A DNA stretch of 14,853 bases from Zancudomyces culisetae (Eukaryota > Kickxellomycota > Harpellomycetes > Harpellales > Legeriomycetaceae), in the NCBI GenBank assembly GCA_001969505.1, contig LSSK01001681.1, forward strand, positions 1 to 14,853, given 5' to 3'. Shown piece by piece: positions 1 through 9,330 of this stretch. Every line of letters begins with the position of its first letter. The stretch's first letter is position 1. The notes beneath the pieces are model-generated. The model was not told the origin of the DNA, made no database searches, and saw nothing but the letters and a program-made list of their open reading frames with translations. A program made the translations under genes and the position numbers.

Positions 1-96
1 TTGTAACTTTTAAAATTAAATAACTCTACTGGAAATAATTAGAAGGAATAGAATTTCTAAGTAAGAAAATATTTTGGCTGGGAGGAGAGTGACTAG

Positions 97-234
97 AACT
101 TAAATCAAAAGGAGAAGAGAAGCCATCATACCATTCCTGATCGAGATGAACACAGTATACCTCTTAGATATGGTGCGTCGAACAGGGATGGTTATCCTGG
201 GTTGACTCCAAGAAGAACCGATCTTTTTAAATGA
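97..234 (+). CDS. possible terminal exon of an unidentified upstream gene
   Basis: An open frame of 45 codons runs from just after a TAG at 94-96 (usable as a 3' splice site) to a TGA at 232-234. Its codons are richer in GC than the flanking sequence, and the peptide has ordinary coding character, ending PGLTPRRTDLFK. It is hydrophilic and rich in Arg, Asp and Pro, like the cytosolic tail of a longer protein. An AATAAA lies 66 nt after the stop. No ATG opens the frame and the upstream part would lie outside the window. I do not recognise the family. The exon could instead begin at the AG ending at 110. The evidence is reading frame and composition only, so chance is possible. Confidence 0.35.
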   Translation, partial: NLNQKEKRSHHTIPDRDEHSIPLRYGASNRDGYPGLTPRRTDLFK

Positions 235-299
235 ACGGTCGGTGGGTATAGAGAAGCTAGATAGGCTTCGGCGGAGTTTTTTCAGGCTAACATGTTACA

Positions 300-305
300 A
301 ATAAA
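300..305 (+). terminator. candidate polyadenylation signal
   Basis: AATAAA sits 66 nt downstream of the TGA at 232-234, a normal distance for a poly(A) signal. Its meaning depends on whether the upstream reading frame is a real terminal exon. Confidence 0.3.
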
Positions 306-790
306 ACATTGGTTTATACAGCATTCAGCTAATATCTTTTCACGTTCCATCATCTTTTGAATATCTTAATCTTAATGGTAAACGCAGATGATTGTAATTG
401 GCTTATTTGATTTGTATTTAACTTTCCTAAATTTCCGCTTTCACATGCTGAAACAACATTTTTATGCGAATAAGGGGGTGTATTAACATCCAGTTATTTT
501 TGAAGTATACTAATTCAGAAATTATCTACCAATGGGTTGCATGCAAAATTCGTTTTGTTTTGATTCCCTAATAGTTTACCTCAAATCAAAGAACGGACTT
601 TCTTTTCAAAATAATTTTCTAAACACAAAAAACTAGATGTGTTGTGTAGTTTAAAACCAGTCGGTGTTAGTTTTGTTAATTTTATTGTTTTTATTCTCAA
701 TGTGAAGCAAATAAAACTAGGTATAGAAATATCAGAAGGTTAAATTAGCGCCTTCAACAACATAGTAAGCTCAAGTATTCTCTAGTATTT

Positions 791-821
791 ATTTTTATAT
801 TTTTATATTTTTATATTTTTA
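791..821. repeat. tandem repeat of ATTTTTAT, about 3.9 copies
   Basis: The 8-base unit ATTTTTAT is repeated in perfect register three times, with a fourth partial copy. It lies about 105 nt upstream of the lyase start codon. Poly(dA:dT)-like tracts here could keep the promoter nucleosome-poor, which is inference. Confidence 0.8.
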
Positions 822-926
822 GTTTTATTTATATTTTTGCCGATTTGGACAATATCAAATAGCCAAACTAATAAGTTATAGTTAAAAAAATCAAACTTAT
901 CAAACTATACCACCAAATCCGAGAAA

Positions 927-2573
927 ATGAAAGTAGATAACAACGCAAAAAGCTTTCTAGTAAAATTCATTCGATCAAGATTCGTAGACAGAGCCATTCT
1001 TTTGGTTAGGTTCCTAACATTTCTTCGGTTTCTCTCTATTGTATTTAAGATTTCTCGAAATATTTATGTTTATGGCTTGACCGAATCATTAAATCTGATA
1101 TACAAAGATATTCAAACAAGGGCGTTTGGCTTGCTCAAGAGCTCGCCTGCAGTAAAAAAGAAAATTGATGACCAAGTTGAAAAGGCGATCAGCGACATTA
1201 GACGGGGGTTCTTAGAGAAGGAGGGTAATTCAGATACTTCGGAATTGTTAGAACTTCCTGAAGAAGGGTACAACGATGAGGAAATTGTAAATGTACTCAA
1301 CGCTAGGTGGGGTGAAGGTAATATTGACTGGAAGGGGGGAAAGGCATCTGGTGCAGTATATTGCGGCATAGACACCGTTCTGAATGTTTCGAACAAGGCC
1401 ATGGAGATTTTTAATGTGTCGAACCCACTACATCCCGCGTTATTTCCAGGTTTGCGCCAGATAGAAGCTGAAATAATTTCAATGACGCTGAAGATGTTTA
1501 ACGCACCCGAAACTGCTTGTGGTACCACCACTTCTGGTGGTACTGAGTCTATAATAATGTCGGTGCGAGCTCATTTAAATTACGCAAAAAAACAGAGAAC
1601 AATCTTAAAACCAAATCTAATAATCCCCACAACAGCACATGTGGCATTTGACAAGGCATGTGAATATTTTGGAATAGAGTTGGTAACAATTCCAGTAGAC
1701 CCTAAAAGCGGAAAAGTGTTTATAGAGTCAGTACGACGTGCGATAAACAGAGATACTATCATGATAGTCGGTTCTGCTATCAATTTCCCACATGGTGTAA
1801 TGGACGACATTCAAGCTTTGGGTCAACTAGCAAAATCTAATGGTATAGGAATGCATGTAGACTGTTGTTTGGGCTCATTTTTGATGCCTTTTATGTGCGA
1901 AGCTGGGTTCCAGATCCCAACATTTGATTTCCGTGTTTCCGGAGTAACTGCAATTTCGTGTGACACTCATAAGTACGGGTTTGCGCCCAAAGGGTCGTCC
2001 GTAATAATGTACGTAAACAATGAGCTAAGACATAGCCAATATTTTGTTTCTACACGATGGCCAGGAGGAATTTATGCATCGCCATCAGTGGCTGGATCAC
2101 GTCCAGGATCCATTATTGCAGGATGCTGGGCTTCAATGGTTAAAATGGGTCGTCAAGGCTATATAAATAGTTGTCGTGACATCGTAAACACAAGAATAAA
2201 AATCCAGCGTGCGATTGAACAGATGGAGGGGTTGTATGTCATTGGCGAACCGATTTGCTCAGTCATTGCCTTTTCTTCACATGCACCAATTAATATCTAC
2301 TCTATTTTGGATGCAATGTCAAAAAGATCCTGGTCTCTTTCTGCTCTTCAATACCCTCCTGGGTTGCACTTGGCTTGCACCAATTTTACCACAAAAGCTG
2401 CTGATAAATTCATAACTGATCTCCAAGATTCAATAAATGAAATCAAAGCTAATCCTGATATGTATATACATGGGTCTAGTGCTTTGTATGGTGCTGCTGT
2501 TGCATTACCAGATAAAGCTCCCATTGAGCGAATTGCACTTGGCTTTATTGACTCACTGTTTGCTACCAAATAA
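927..2573 (+). CDS. DPL1: sphingosine-1-phosphate lyase
   Basis: A PLP-dependent enzyme of the ER membrane. It cleaves phosphorylated long-chain bases (sphingosine-, dihydro- or phytosphingosine-1-phosphate) into phosphoethanolamine and a long-chain aldehyde, the exit step of sphingolipid breakdown. The 548-residue protein is a single exon and close to the usual family length of 570-590. Visible motifs are SGAVY near 141, SNPLHPALFPGLR near 165-177, TSGGTES at 202-208, a conserved His at 238 (AHVAF), VDCCLGSF from 311, and DTHKYGFAPKGSS, in which Lys349 is the expected Schiff-base lysine. GGIYASP and SRPGS follow near 380-395. A hydrophobic stretch near 24-42 fits the single N-terminal membrane anchor, although it contains Arg residues. 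The ATG at 927 is the first in frame and has A at -3. The lack of introns contrasts with PEX11, OCA1 and ALG9 nearby. Identity is secure. Confidence 0.97.
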   Translation: MKVDNNAKSFLVKFIRSRFVDRAILLVRFLTFLRFLSIVFKISRNIYVYGLTESLNLIYKDIQTRAFGLLKSSPAVKKKIDDQVEKAISDIRRGFLEKEGNSDTSELLELPEEGYNDEEIVNVLNARWGEGNIDWKGGKASGAVYCGIDTVLNVSNKAMEIFNVSNPLHPALFPGLRQIEAEIISMTLKMFNAPETACGTTTSGGTESIIMSVRAHLNYAKKQRTILKPNLIIPTTAHVAFDKACEYFGIELVTIPVDPKSGKVFIESVRRAINRDTIMIVGSAINFPHGVMDDIQALGQLAKSNGIGMHVDCCLGSFLMPFMCEAGFQIPTFDFRVSGVTAISCDTHKYGFAPKGSSVIMYVNNELRHSQYFVSTRWPGGIYASPSVAGSRPGSIIAGCWASMVKMGRQGYINSCRDIVNTRIKIQRAIEQMEGLYVIGEPICSVIAFSSHAPINIYSILDAMSKRSWSLSALQYPPGLHLACTNFTTKAADKFITDLQDSINEIKANPDMYIHGSSALYGAAVALPDKAPIERIALGFIDSLFATK

Positions 2574-2701
2574 ATTCTAGTTACCGTTGCTCACTGACCT
2601 TTCTTTTTATCCGAAACTATTAGTGACATGCTATAAAAAAAGTGTTTGTTCGACTCTTTCTACTTGTTTGACTCTATTGAGACTTGTACCTTCATCGTCG
2701 A

Positions 2702-2707
2702 AATAAA
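2702..2707 (+). terminator. candidate polyadenylation signal of the lyase gene
   Basis: AATAAA lies about 130 nt after the lyase stop codon, within an A/T-rich stretch that suits a fungal 3' end region. Confidence 0.4.
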
Positions 2708-3020
2708 TAAAAATTACCCCTTTTATTTTTACTAGCTTTGCTTTTATCTTTCTAAAGAGGGACAAATAAAAGTCTTTTTTTTTTGTCCAAAGTCTATCCA
2801 ACACCGAATATTATCCCTACTTTGCCTAAAGTTGCGAGTAATATCTAAACATGAGTAGTTGGAGCTAAATAGCAACACAATTTTCTGATAATGCAAAAAG
2901 TGATTTGAGTACAAAAAACGCAAGGTAGGTGTGGTGTAATTCCACCCACTCGGTTTTTAGTGTAAGTGGCCAAATTTTAAACGCCAAAGCAACACGCTCA
3001 AAGTAGTTCTGGCTGTATTT

Positions 3021-3044
3021 CTAGTTCTAGTTTTAGTTCTAGTT
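3021..3044. repeat. short hexamer repeat (CTAGTT/TTAGTT)
   Basis: Four adjacent hexamers differ by one base (CTAGTT, CTAGTT, TTAGTT, CTAGTT). It is a small imprecise tandem repeat with no clear role. Confidence 0.6.
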
Positions 3045-3219
3045 TCACTTTTTTTTACTTTAATATTGTTAAGATGGATAAATAATAATACCATAAAGAT
3101 ATGTGATGTATGATATTCAAGAGCAACTGATATTGTTTGCTGATGCTTTCATTTTTTGTTGTTTATTTTGCTTCCAATCCGATACTACGATAATAAAACA
3201 AAGGATTTATTAGATAAAG

Positions 3220-3351
3220 ATGATAGATCCCAGAAATGCAAATGCGACTGACCTTTTACTACAAAGCCTTGAAAGACCGATTTTACTTTCCCCTGTTTTA
3301 CTGAACTCTACAACTAGTTTTAGGCGTATAGCGGAATGGCAAAATTATTAG
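3220..3351 (+). CDS. short ORF, possibly an exon or small protein
   Basis: An ATG-initiated frame of 43 residues beginning MIDPRNANATDLLLQSLERP and ending EWQNY. The codons look coding-like (few A/T-only codons, mixed amino acids) within otherwise AT-rich spacer. A second ORF in another frame starts at 3336 and overlaps its end. I recognise no family and see no strong splice donor to extend it. It could be a small gene, an exon, a decayed gene, or chance, since a frame of this length is not rare in 1.4 kb read in six frames. Confidence 0.2.
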   Translation: MIDPRNANATDLLLQSLERPILLSPVLLNSTTSFRRIAEWQNY

Positions 3352-3473
3352 ATGATGATCCCTTGTTTCATGTACCACATGTTAGACTCCCATCAAATGC
3401 ACGGATGATTTTTTGCTTTCTTATTTTTGTCAAATCATCAAAGTTTGATTGTTCGAATGATGAATTGTTATGA
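3336..3473 (+). CDS. short ORF overlapping the previous one in another frame
   Basis: An ATG-initiated frame of 45 residues beginning MAKLLDDDPLFHVPHVRLPS, with a short hydrophobic patch (MIFCFLIFV) and ending NDELL. It shares 16 bases with the ORF at 3220-3351 in a different frame. The pair would fit one reading frame broken by a shift, or two unrelated chance ORFs. No family is recognised. Confidence 0.2.
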   Translation: MAKLLDDDPLFHVPHVRLPSNARMIFCFLIFVKSSKFDCSNDELL

Positions 3474-3951
3474 TAGCCCAAATTAACCAACTTTACTTAA
3501 TTTCAAGATAGGTCTTCAAAAATCACATAAAGCAATTTTAAAGGTTATTGGTAATTCTGAAGCGGTTGGCTGTGTTTTCAAGGTTTCAGGTTATATTCAC
3601 GATGATTATAAAAAAAACTGAAAGGAGATACGCACCAAAAAAAGTCAAATCTTTGTTTTTATTCTATTATTTACATCCCCAAGCTTTTTGAATGGTTTAA
3701 ACATCATTTAAAAAATTGATGGGAGAAAATAACATAAAACATTATTTTGATTAAAAGCCTTGATATGATGGTTATTAGGTTAGATTATTAATATATTAAA
3801 ATCAAAGAATATATCGCGTCTTGAAACTAATATTTTTCTATTCAATAAAGCTTTTTTCTATTAATAAGGCAGCTCAAGCAGTAACAAAAAAAAAACTAAA
3901 CACCAGCGAGTAATAGCAGTACTAGTTCAAACAAGAAGCACTAAGAACAGA

Positions 3952-5105
3952 ATGACATCCGAAAAGAGCAAAAATGTAGTTGTTGAGGAGCAGAAAGACA
4001 AGGGAAAAAAGGCTATGAAGGTTTATCCAGCAATGAATCAGAGAAAGATCGTTTTGAATAAGCTTGTCAAGTACTTTACAACATATCTTGGCTGCGACAA
4101 TATTCTAATGGTAATATATGTGCTATTTATATTAACCTTATATGCCTACTAAGCATGAACAAGTTGCATCTCTGCGTCAATGTGTATATATTGTCGTTTT
4201 TATTGTATGGCATATCCATAAAAGACCCATTACATGTAATGGTGCGCCTTTAAATAACTTATGTCATGGTTCCGACAAACATGCCTAATTTGGATGTATT
4301 ACGAACATTTATGTTTTACCTGGGTGAAGTAAATATGATAATTCAGCAAAGCGACATTTGGAATCGCAGCATCTACCCTATTTGAAAGAATGATTGTGTT
4401 TGTACCAGTTAAATCATTATTTAAACAATTTACAGAATATATTCTAAAAAAAATTTATACAACGCATAGATTGCACAATACTCAACAAGAGTGCTTGGAT
4501 GGCTGCTTTTGAAACGTCAAAAGAAGGACTGGGCACAACGAGTTACAAAATTGTCTGTAATGCTGTCTGCACACCGTATAATGGCCAGAATGCTGACATT
4601 AGTTCCGCTATATAATGCGTGTATAACAGGGCTTCTTACTCCAGATAAATCAAGGCTTATTAGAGCAACAAACATTGTTCAAAGTCTGTCTATGCTTGCG
4701 TTTTATCCATTGGAGCGCATGTTCTGGCTCATCCAGAATGAATTGATACCAGTTCCAGTAAGCGATGCTCCCAGATACTTTTTACTTGCCTGCAGATTCT
4801 GGGGAACCTGGGTAGCTTTGAACTTTGTTAAACTCTTTGATTCATACAGAGAGATTCAGGCCAAGCGATCCAAAGTATTGAGTAATGCATCCCTTGATGC
4901 GGAGGAGGTTCAAGAGGAGTTGGTGGTCTTGAAAGCTCGCGAGGCAACTTGGAAGCGTGCACTAATCTCGAATGCAGCATTCTTCCCATTGACCCTACAT
5001 TGGTCATCAGTTGGTGTTGTGGTACCCGATGTAGCCATTGGAATTGCCGGAACTGTTGCAGGAATATGTAACTTTATTAACAACTGGAACGCACTTTCTT
5101 TGTAG
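3952..5105 (+). CDS. PEX11: peroxisomal membrane protein PEX11 (two exons)
   Basis: Pex11 remodels and elongates the peroxisomal membrane before fission and so controls peroxisome number. The model joins exon 1 (3952-4110) to exon 2 (4470-5105) across a 359 nt intron (GTAATA to CATAG, phase 0), giving 264 residues, a normal length for the family. The join restores the family signature: KLVKYFTTYLGCDNILM continues into IAQYSTRVLGWLL. Downstream come the conserved RIMARM segment, a YPLERMFWL segment, and the C-terminal membrane region HWSSVGVVVPDVAIGIAGTV ending in NNW. The N-terminal 25 residues are lysine-rich and hydrophilic. The first ATG, at 3952, was chosen; A is at -3. The C-terminal pattern is closer to the gamma/C type than to yeast Pex11, though the subtype is uncertain. 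It is convergent with the SYLF gene. Confidence 0.93.
4111..4469 (+). other. PEX11 intron, 359 nt
   Basis: The donor is GTAATA straight after the ATG codon for residue 53, and the acceptor is CATAG immediately before ATT GCA CAA TAC. Frame and family homology are continuous across the join. At 359 nt it is the longest intron in the window. I saw no separate gene inside it. Confidence 0.88.
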
Positions 5106-5559
5106 GCTGGCATTATCACTCCTCCTTACAACTAATATTTGGCTGTGTCGCTTGATTAAAATGTGTTATTTCGTTTAAATTAATGCAAGTAGTATAAACG
5201 CTTGTACGTAAAAACGAATTCATGAGCTGTTATAGTTTGCACTTTACTCGAAAATTTTATTTTAACGATTACCTAGCTCTAATAAACTAACCTGAATCCT
5301 TATGTTCGTGGTATGAAATGCCTTTGTACTGTCCCTTTTTCTCGACATTTGAGGTGGCTCACAAGTTGATATATTATTATCAGTCAAGTAAAAACACCAG
5401 CAACAAAAAAGTCGATACAAAAAAATAAGACATAGTTGCTAACTTTATGGTCTTGGGTGATGTCATATCTTGATTCATCCGAAACGTGCATATTTCTTTT
5501 TACAGAAAGACTAAGGGTAGCTAGTCATTATAGAATATGTGATATATTTCAGAGTACCG
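5106..5559. other. convergent spacer between PEX11 and the SYLF gene
   Basis: About 450 nt of AT-rich sequence holding both 3' UTRs. Apart from the poly(A) signal at 5281, nothing further is visible. Confidence 0.5.
5281..5286 (+). terminator. candidate polyadenylation signal of PEX11
   Basis: AATAAA lies about 175 nt after the PEX11 stop codon, in the convergent spacer before the SYLF gene. Confidence 0.4.
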
Positions 5560-6652
5560 TTACTCAAACAACGCCAGAATAGAATATATACTTCCCTCAT
5601 GGTTTAATGTTTTGTATAATAGTCTTGCGTCCTTGACAGAAAGTACTTCCCCACTTAGCAGCTGTTCTGGGTGTATTTTACTGCCATAAAACTCGACATT
5701 TGCCTTTGTGTTCTCTCTAAAAAGCAATGCCCCAAAAGAAATGCCAAAGTACAGACCTCTGCTTTTGCAATAGGAGACCAGCGGTGGCGAAAATTTGGGG
5801 TTTAAAATAACTTCTGTCAATCTACCGACTTTCCCAACAGACCCTAATGATTCATAGTTAGATTTGAGTTTGTTCAGGTATATACTAGACTAATATTGTT
5901 TTTAAACTTTGCATTGTTATTAGTTCTGACTACCCTCCCCCCCCCCCATGCTAATTTTCAGATAATGATCTTACCACACTATTTTAGCAGGATCTGACAA
6001 AACAAAAGAAAAATGGCACATAATTTCCATGTAAGTAAATATAGGATTTACTATTTGTGCTTACCATTTATACAAAATGTAAGGTTCATCGATGTCTTTT
6101 TTTTAAAAGTATTGACTTGATCTTCTGACTTTAGAAAAATGATATAGTCAGACCACGAAGATCCTATCAGCGCACCAACTCCAACGCTGGTGACTTTGAT
6201 CATTGATGGGGCAGACCAATCTATACATATATTTACTGCTATTAAAGGTATACTATTGAAACACATTAGTATAGTGAAGGAAAATAGTGTTTTCGTGGTA
6301 TTATTTGATTAAAAGAGCGGTATCATTTACTTGCCTCCATTTGGTAGTCTAAAATTATATTAAATTACACATAACATGTTTAATAACCAGTTGTTATAAC
6401 ATAGTGTAAAAGCTATTGTATACCAGTCCTGACTTTATTTTTTAAAAAAAGAAAAGGTAGTTAGTACCTTGATATTACAATCCCTGAGCCGGTTCTGCTT
6501 TCAATTCCAAACCCACGCCTATGTTCGCTGAATATAACTATACCCTTACTAGATTTTATAAGCTCCTTTGGTATGTATTTGCTACGCCCCAGCTTTGAGT
6601 CTATAATTTGATATAAACTTGAGAATATTTTCACAAACTGTTCAACCAACAT
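5560..6652 (-). CDS. SYLF-domain (Ysc84/SH3YL1-like) protein, four exons including a 14 nt microexon
   Basis: SYLF (DUF500) proteins bind phosphoinositide membranes and, in yeast Ysc84 and Lsb3, actin at endocytic sites. The model is 6652-6468, 6348-6335, 6220-6065 and 5843-5560, totalling 639 nt and 212 residues in one continuous frame. Family landmarks in order: IPKELIKSSKGIVIF near 27-41, GFGIESRTGSGIVIS near 47-61, LPNGDWSAPSM at 63-73 (assembled over two junctions), VGVGALIGSSWSDYIIFL near 79-96, VGRLTEV, SYCKSRGLYFGIS, FYGSKIHPEQLLSGEV and a C-terminal LYKTLN. Diverged points: GFGIESRTGSG replaces the usual GF-SGRAGSG, the region before VGR is about two residues short, and no SH3 domain follows. 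The start is uncertain. The usual N-terminal ECxKAxxIL segment is not seen upstream of the ATG at 6652, so an unseen 5' exon may exist. Confidence 0.82.
5929..5947 (-). repeat. G11-A-GGG run within the last SYLF intron
   Basis: The plus strand has eleven C preceded by CCCT, so the transcript of the SYLF gene carries G11AGGG. It lies inside the intron at 6064-5844. The tract could form a G-quadruplex, which is inference. Confidence 0.8.
6221..6334 (-). other. probable GC-AG intron in the SYLF gene, 114 nt
   Basis: The best-fitting junction uses GCAAGT as donor and TATAG as acceptor. A GT donor (GTAAAT) lies four bases downstream, but using it with the same acceptor shifts the frame. GCAAGT is the typical form of the rare GC donor class in eukaryotes. 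Confidence 0.72.
6335..6348 (-). other. 14 nt microexon of the SYLF gene
   Basis: On the minus strand TTTTAG is followed by ACTACCAAATGGAG and then GCAAGT. The 14 bases complete Arg62, encode Leu-Pro-Asn-Gly and give the first base of Asp67. This restores the SYLF turn R-L-P-N-G-D-W-S-A-P-S, which the flanking exons cannot form without it. Confidence 0.78.
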
Positions 6653-7122
6653 AATTAAAAATGCAAGTGCGAAATGCGTACAGATATAAAATATTATCTC
6701 ATTCTTATCTGATACATAGAACTTGAGAGAATCAGATAGTTATTATATAGTCTTTGCGTAAAGCGTATTTGAATAGAATACATAAAAAGAAAGCAATGCA
6801 AATACCCAGATAATCCTTCAATATCTCTACACTAGAGTATAAGCCCTGTTCGATTTTTGTCGATTTAAACATTGTCTCTCGTTCATGCAGTATCTGGCCT
6901 TTACCACGACTATCCTCTTTTTGTTAATATAGCTGCTATTAGCTCGAAGTGTTTCTGAAAATGGTGTTATTCTACTCTATTTATTACCATGATTACCATT
7001 AACTCTAGTTTAGTTTATTTGCCGCAAAAATTTGTAACTACCCTCTCTCATACCTCACACCTTCCTCCTGTTCGGTATACTAGAGTTGCTGCTACTTAAT
7101 ACGATTGATTCTCGCCTTTTTA

Positions 7123-7284
7123 TCAACACTCCCAATGCTCTAATATATCGAAAATTTTCTTGAACGTTATCTTTGTTTCCTCCTCAATATCTAATAGAAA
7201 TACCATAAAGCCGTGTAGTAAATCTTGTGCTATAAAGAAATATAGTTGTAACCAGCGGAACCGTCGGGGGGTGCCAATTGGGAT
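7123..7284 (-). CDS. unassigned open reading stretch, possible exon
   Basis: Fifty-three codons open on the minus strand, ending in TGA, with strongly coding-like content: an Arg/aromatic start (TPRRFRWLQLYFF), then AQDLLHGF, then an amphipathic stretch DIEEETKITFKKIFDILEHW. The only in-frame ATG is at 7206. A TTTCTTTATAG 3' splice site falls just before the codons for QDLL, so the exon may begin there. No family is recognised. The helix pattern faintly recalls CTD-interacting domains, but it is far too short to call. It may be the last exon of a small gene between OCA1 and SYLF, a gene remnant, or chance. Confidence 0.28.
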   Translation of the reverse strand: MPIGTPRRFRWLQLYFFIAQDLLHGFMVFLLDIEEETKITFKKIFDILEHWEC

Positions 7285-7674
7285 TTAATGTTGATATTTA
7301 ATGCTGGTATTTTCTTTTTTAGAAAAGCGAAAAATGAATAACCTCAATACCCAAGTTTTAATGTGTGTAGTATCAAAACTATTTCTTTGTTACTATTTTT
7401 ACACCTCCTCCAAAAAAGGACCCATTAATATAAACAAGTAACATGCTGAATTAAGCAGAGCGTAATATTCAATCAAATGGATACTATGAGGCGTTGAGTA
7501 TATATGTGTACCTGAAAACTGATAGGTTTATTAATTATCTGGAACTCTTTATATAACCCATATTAATATTTTTCTATAACAAATCAGGAAAAAAAAGCTA
7601 TTTAATGAGAGATCTAGGCCAGGGATTCTAGATATTAAAGTTTCACTTTCAAACTTTTTTTTTTGCTTTGGTTA

Positions 7675-7680
7675 TTTATT
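7675..7680 (-). terminator. candidate polyadenylation signal of OCA1
   Basis: TTTATT on plus reads AATAAA on minus, about 67 nt after the OCA1 stop codon. Confidence 0.45.
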
Positions 7681-7746
7681 TGAATAGCCCAATTAGGATA
7701 AAATACATACTCACAAGTGCACTATATGTGGAAAACGTGCCACGAA

Positions 7747-8924
<1,178 letters not shown>

Positions 8925-9330
8925 ATTCGTGTGTATTGCTGTGTTTAGTTTGTTTTTTTGTTTTTTTGTTTTTTTTGTTCAGATTCTAGAATTTTGATCG
9001 AAACTCCGCGCCTAAGTGTTGGTATTTATGGCTAGTTCTGATTTGGTTTATAACCAGGTAGTTCGTAATGTACTTTGAAAATTCAAAAAAGTGTAGACAC
9101 AAAACTCAGAGGAATATTAAACTACGAAATAAAAGCTTATGAAATTAAACTTGAAAAAAAAAAATCAAAAAAAAACTGATTAATTCCAAGATTTTCAAAA
9201 CGTGCAAAAACATAAACATAAAACCATTTGAATAATAAAATAAGAATGATGAGATAAAATAACGATGATTTTGGATAAAGTACAAGGATGTGGGGGTTGT
9301 TAATTTCTATTGCCGCTTTGAAGAAAAAAG
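8925..9330. other. spacer between ALG9 3' end and OCA1 start
   Basis: About 400 nt holding the ALG9 3' UTR and the OCA1 promoter, both transcribed leftwards. A T-rich stretch with regularly placed G (GTTTTTTTG repeated) lies at about 8949-8980, some 25-55 nt upstream of the OCA1 ATG. Nothing else is visible. Confidence 0.5.

Larger units (their letters stand above)
235..926. other. spacer and promoter/5' UTR of the S1P lyase gene
   Basis: No convincing gene is visible. The stretch is AT-rich. It holds a CCAAT sequence at about 530, a tandem array of an 8-base A/T unit at 791-821, and A/T-rich sequence up to the lyase ATG at 927. It presumably contains the lyase promoter and 5' UTR. Confidence 0.5.
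2574..3951. other. 1.4 kb spacer between S1P lyase and PEX11
   Basis: It contains the lyase 3' UTR and PEX11 upstream sequence. No recognised gene is present. Apart from a poly(A) signal near 2702 and a CTAGTT-type hexamer repeat at 3021-3044, the notable content is a pair of short overlapping reading frames at 3220-3473. I saw no tRNA fold and no transposon ends. Confidence 0.5.
6653..7746. other. 1.1 kb spacer between the OCA1 and SYLF genes
   Basis: It holds the OCA1 3' UTR (poly(A) signal near 7675-7680 on minus) and the upstream region of the SYLF gene, possibly including an unseen SYLF 5' exon. A GC-richer patch at about 7253-7280 belongs to the open stretch at 7284-7123. No RNA gene was recognised. 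Confidence 0.5.

Noticed and set aside
2930-2965. Imperfect inverted repeat GTGTGG...CCACCC
   Set aside because: The stem is short with mismatches, and the surroundings do not suggest an RNA gene or transposon end.
6460-6467. TACTAAC branch-point-like sequence at the start of the first SYLF intron
   Set aside because: It overlaps the donor (GTACTAAC) and so cannot serve as that intron's branch point; likely coincidence.
7227-7350. A second open frame (with LAPPDGSAGYNY) just upstream of the 7284-7123 stretch
   Set aside because: It overlaps that stretch in another frame, has no start codon and no family match; at most one of the two can be coding.
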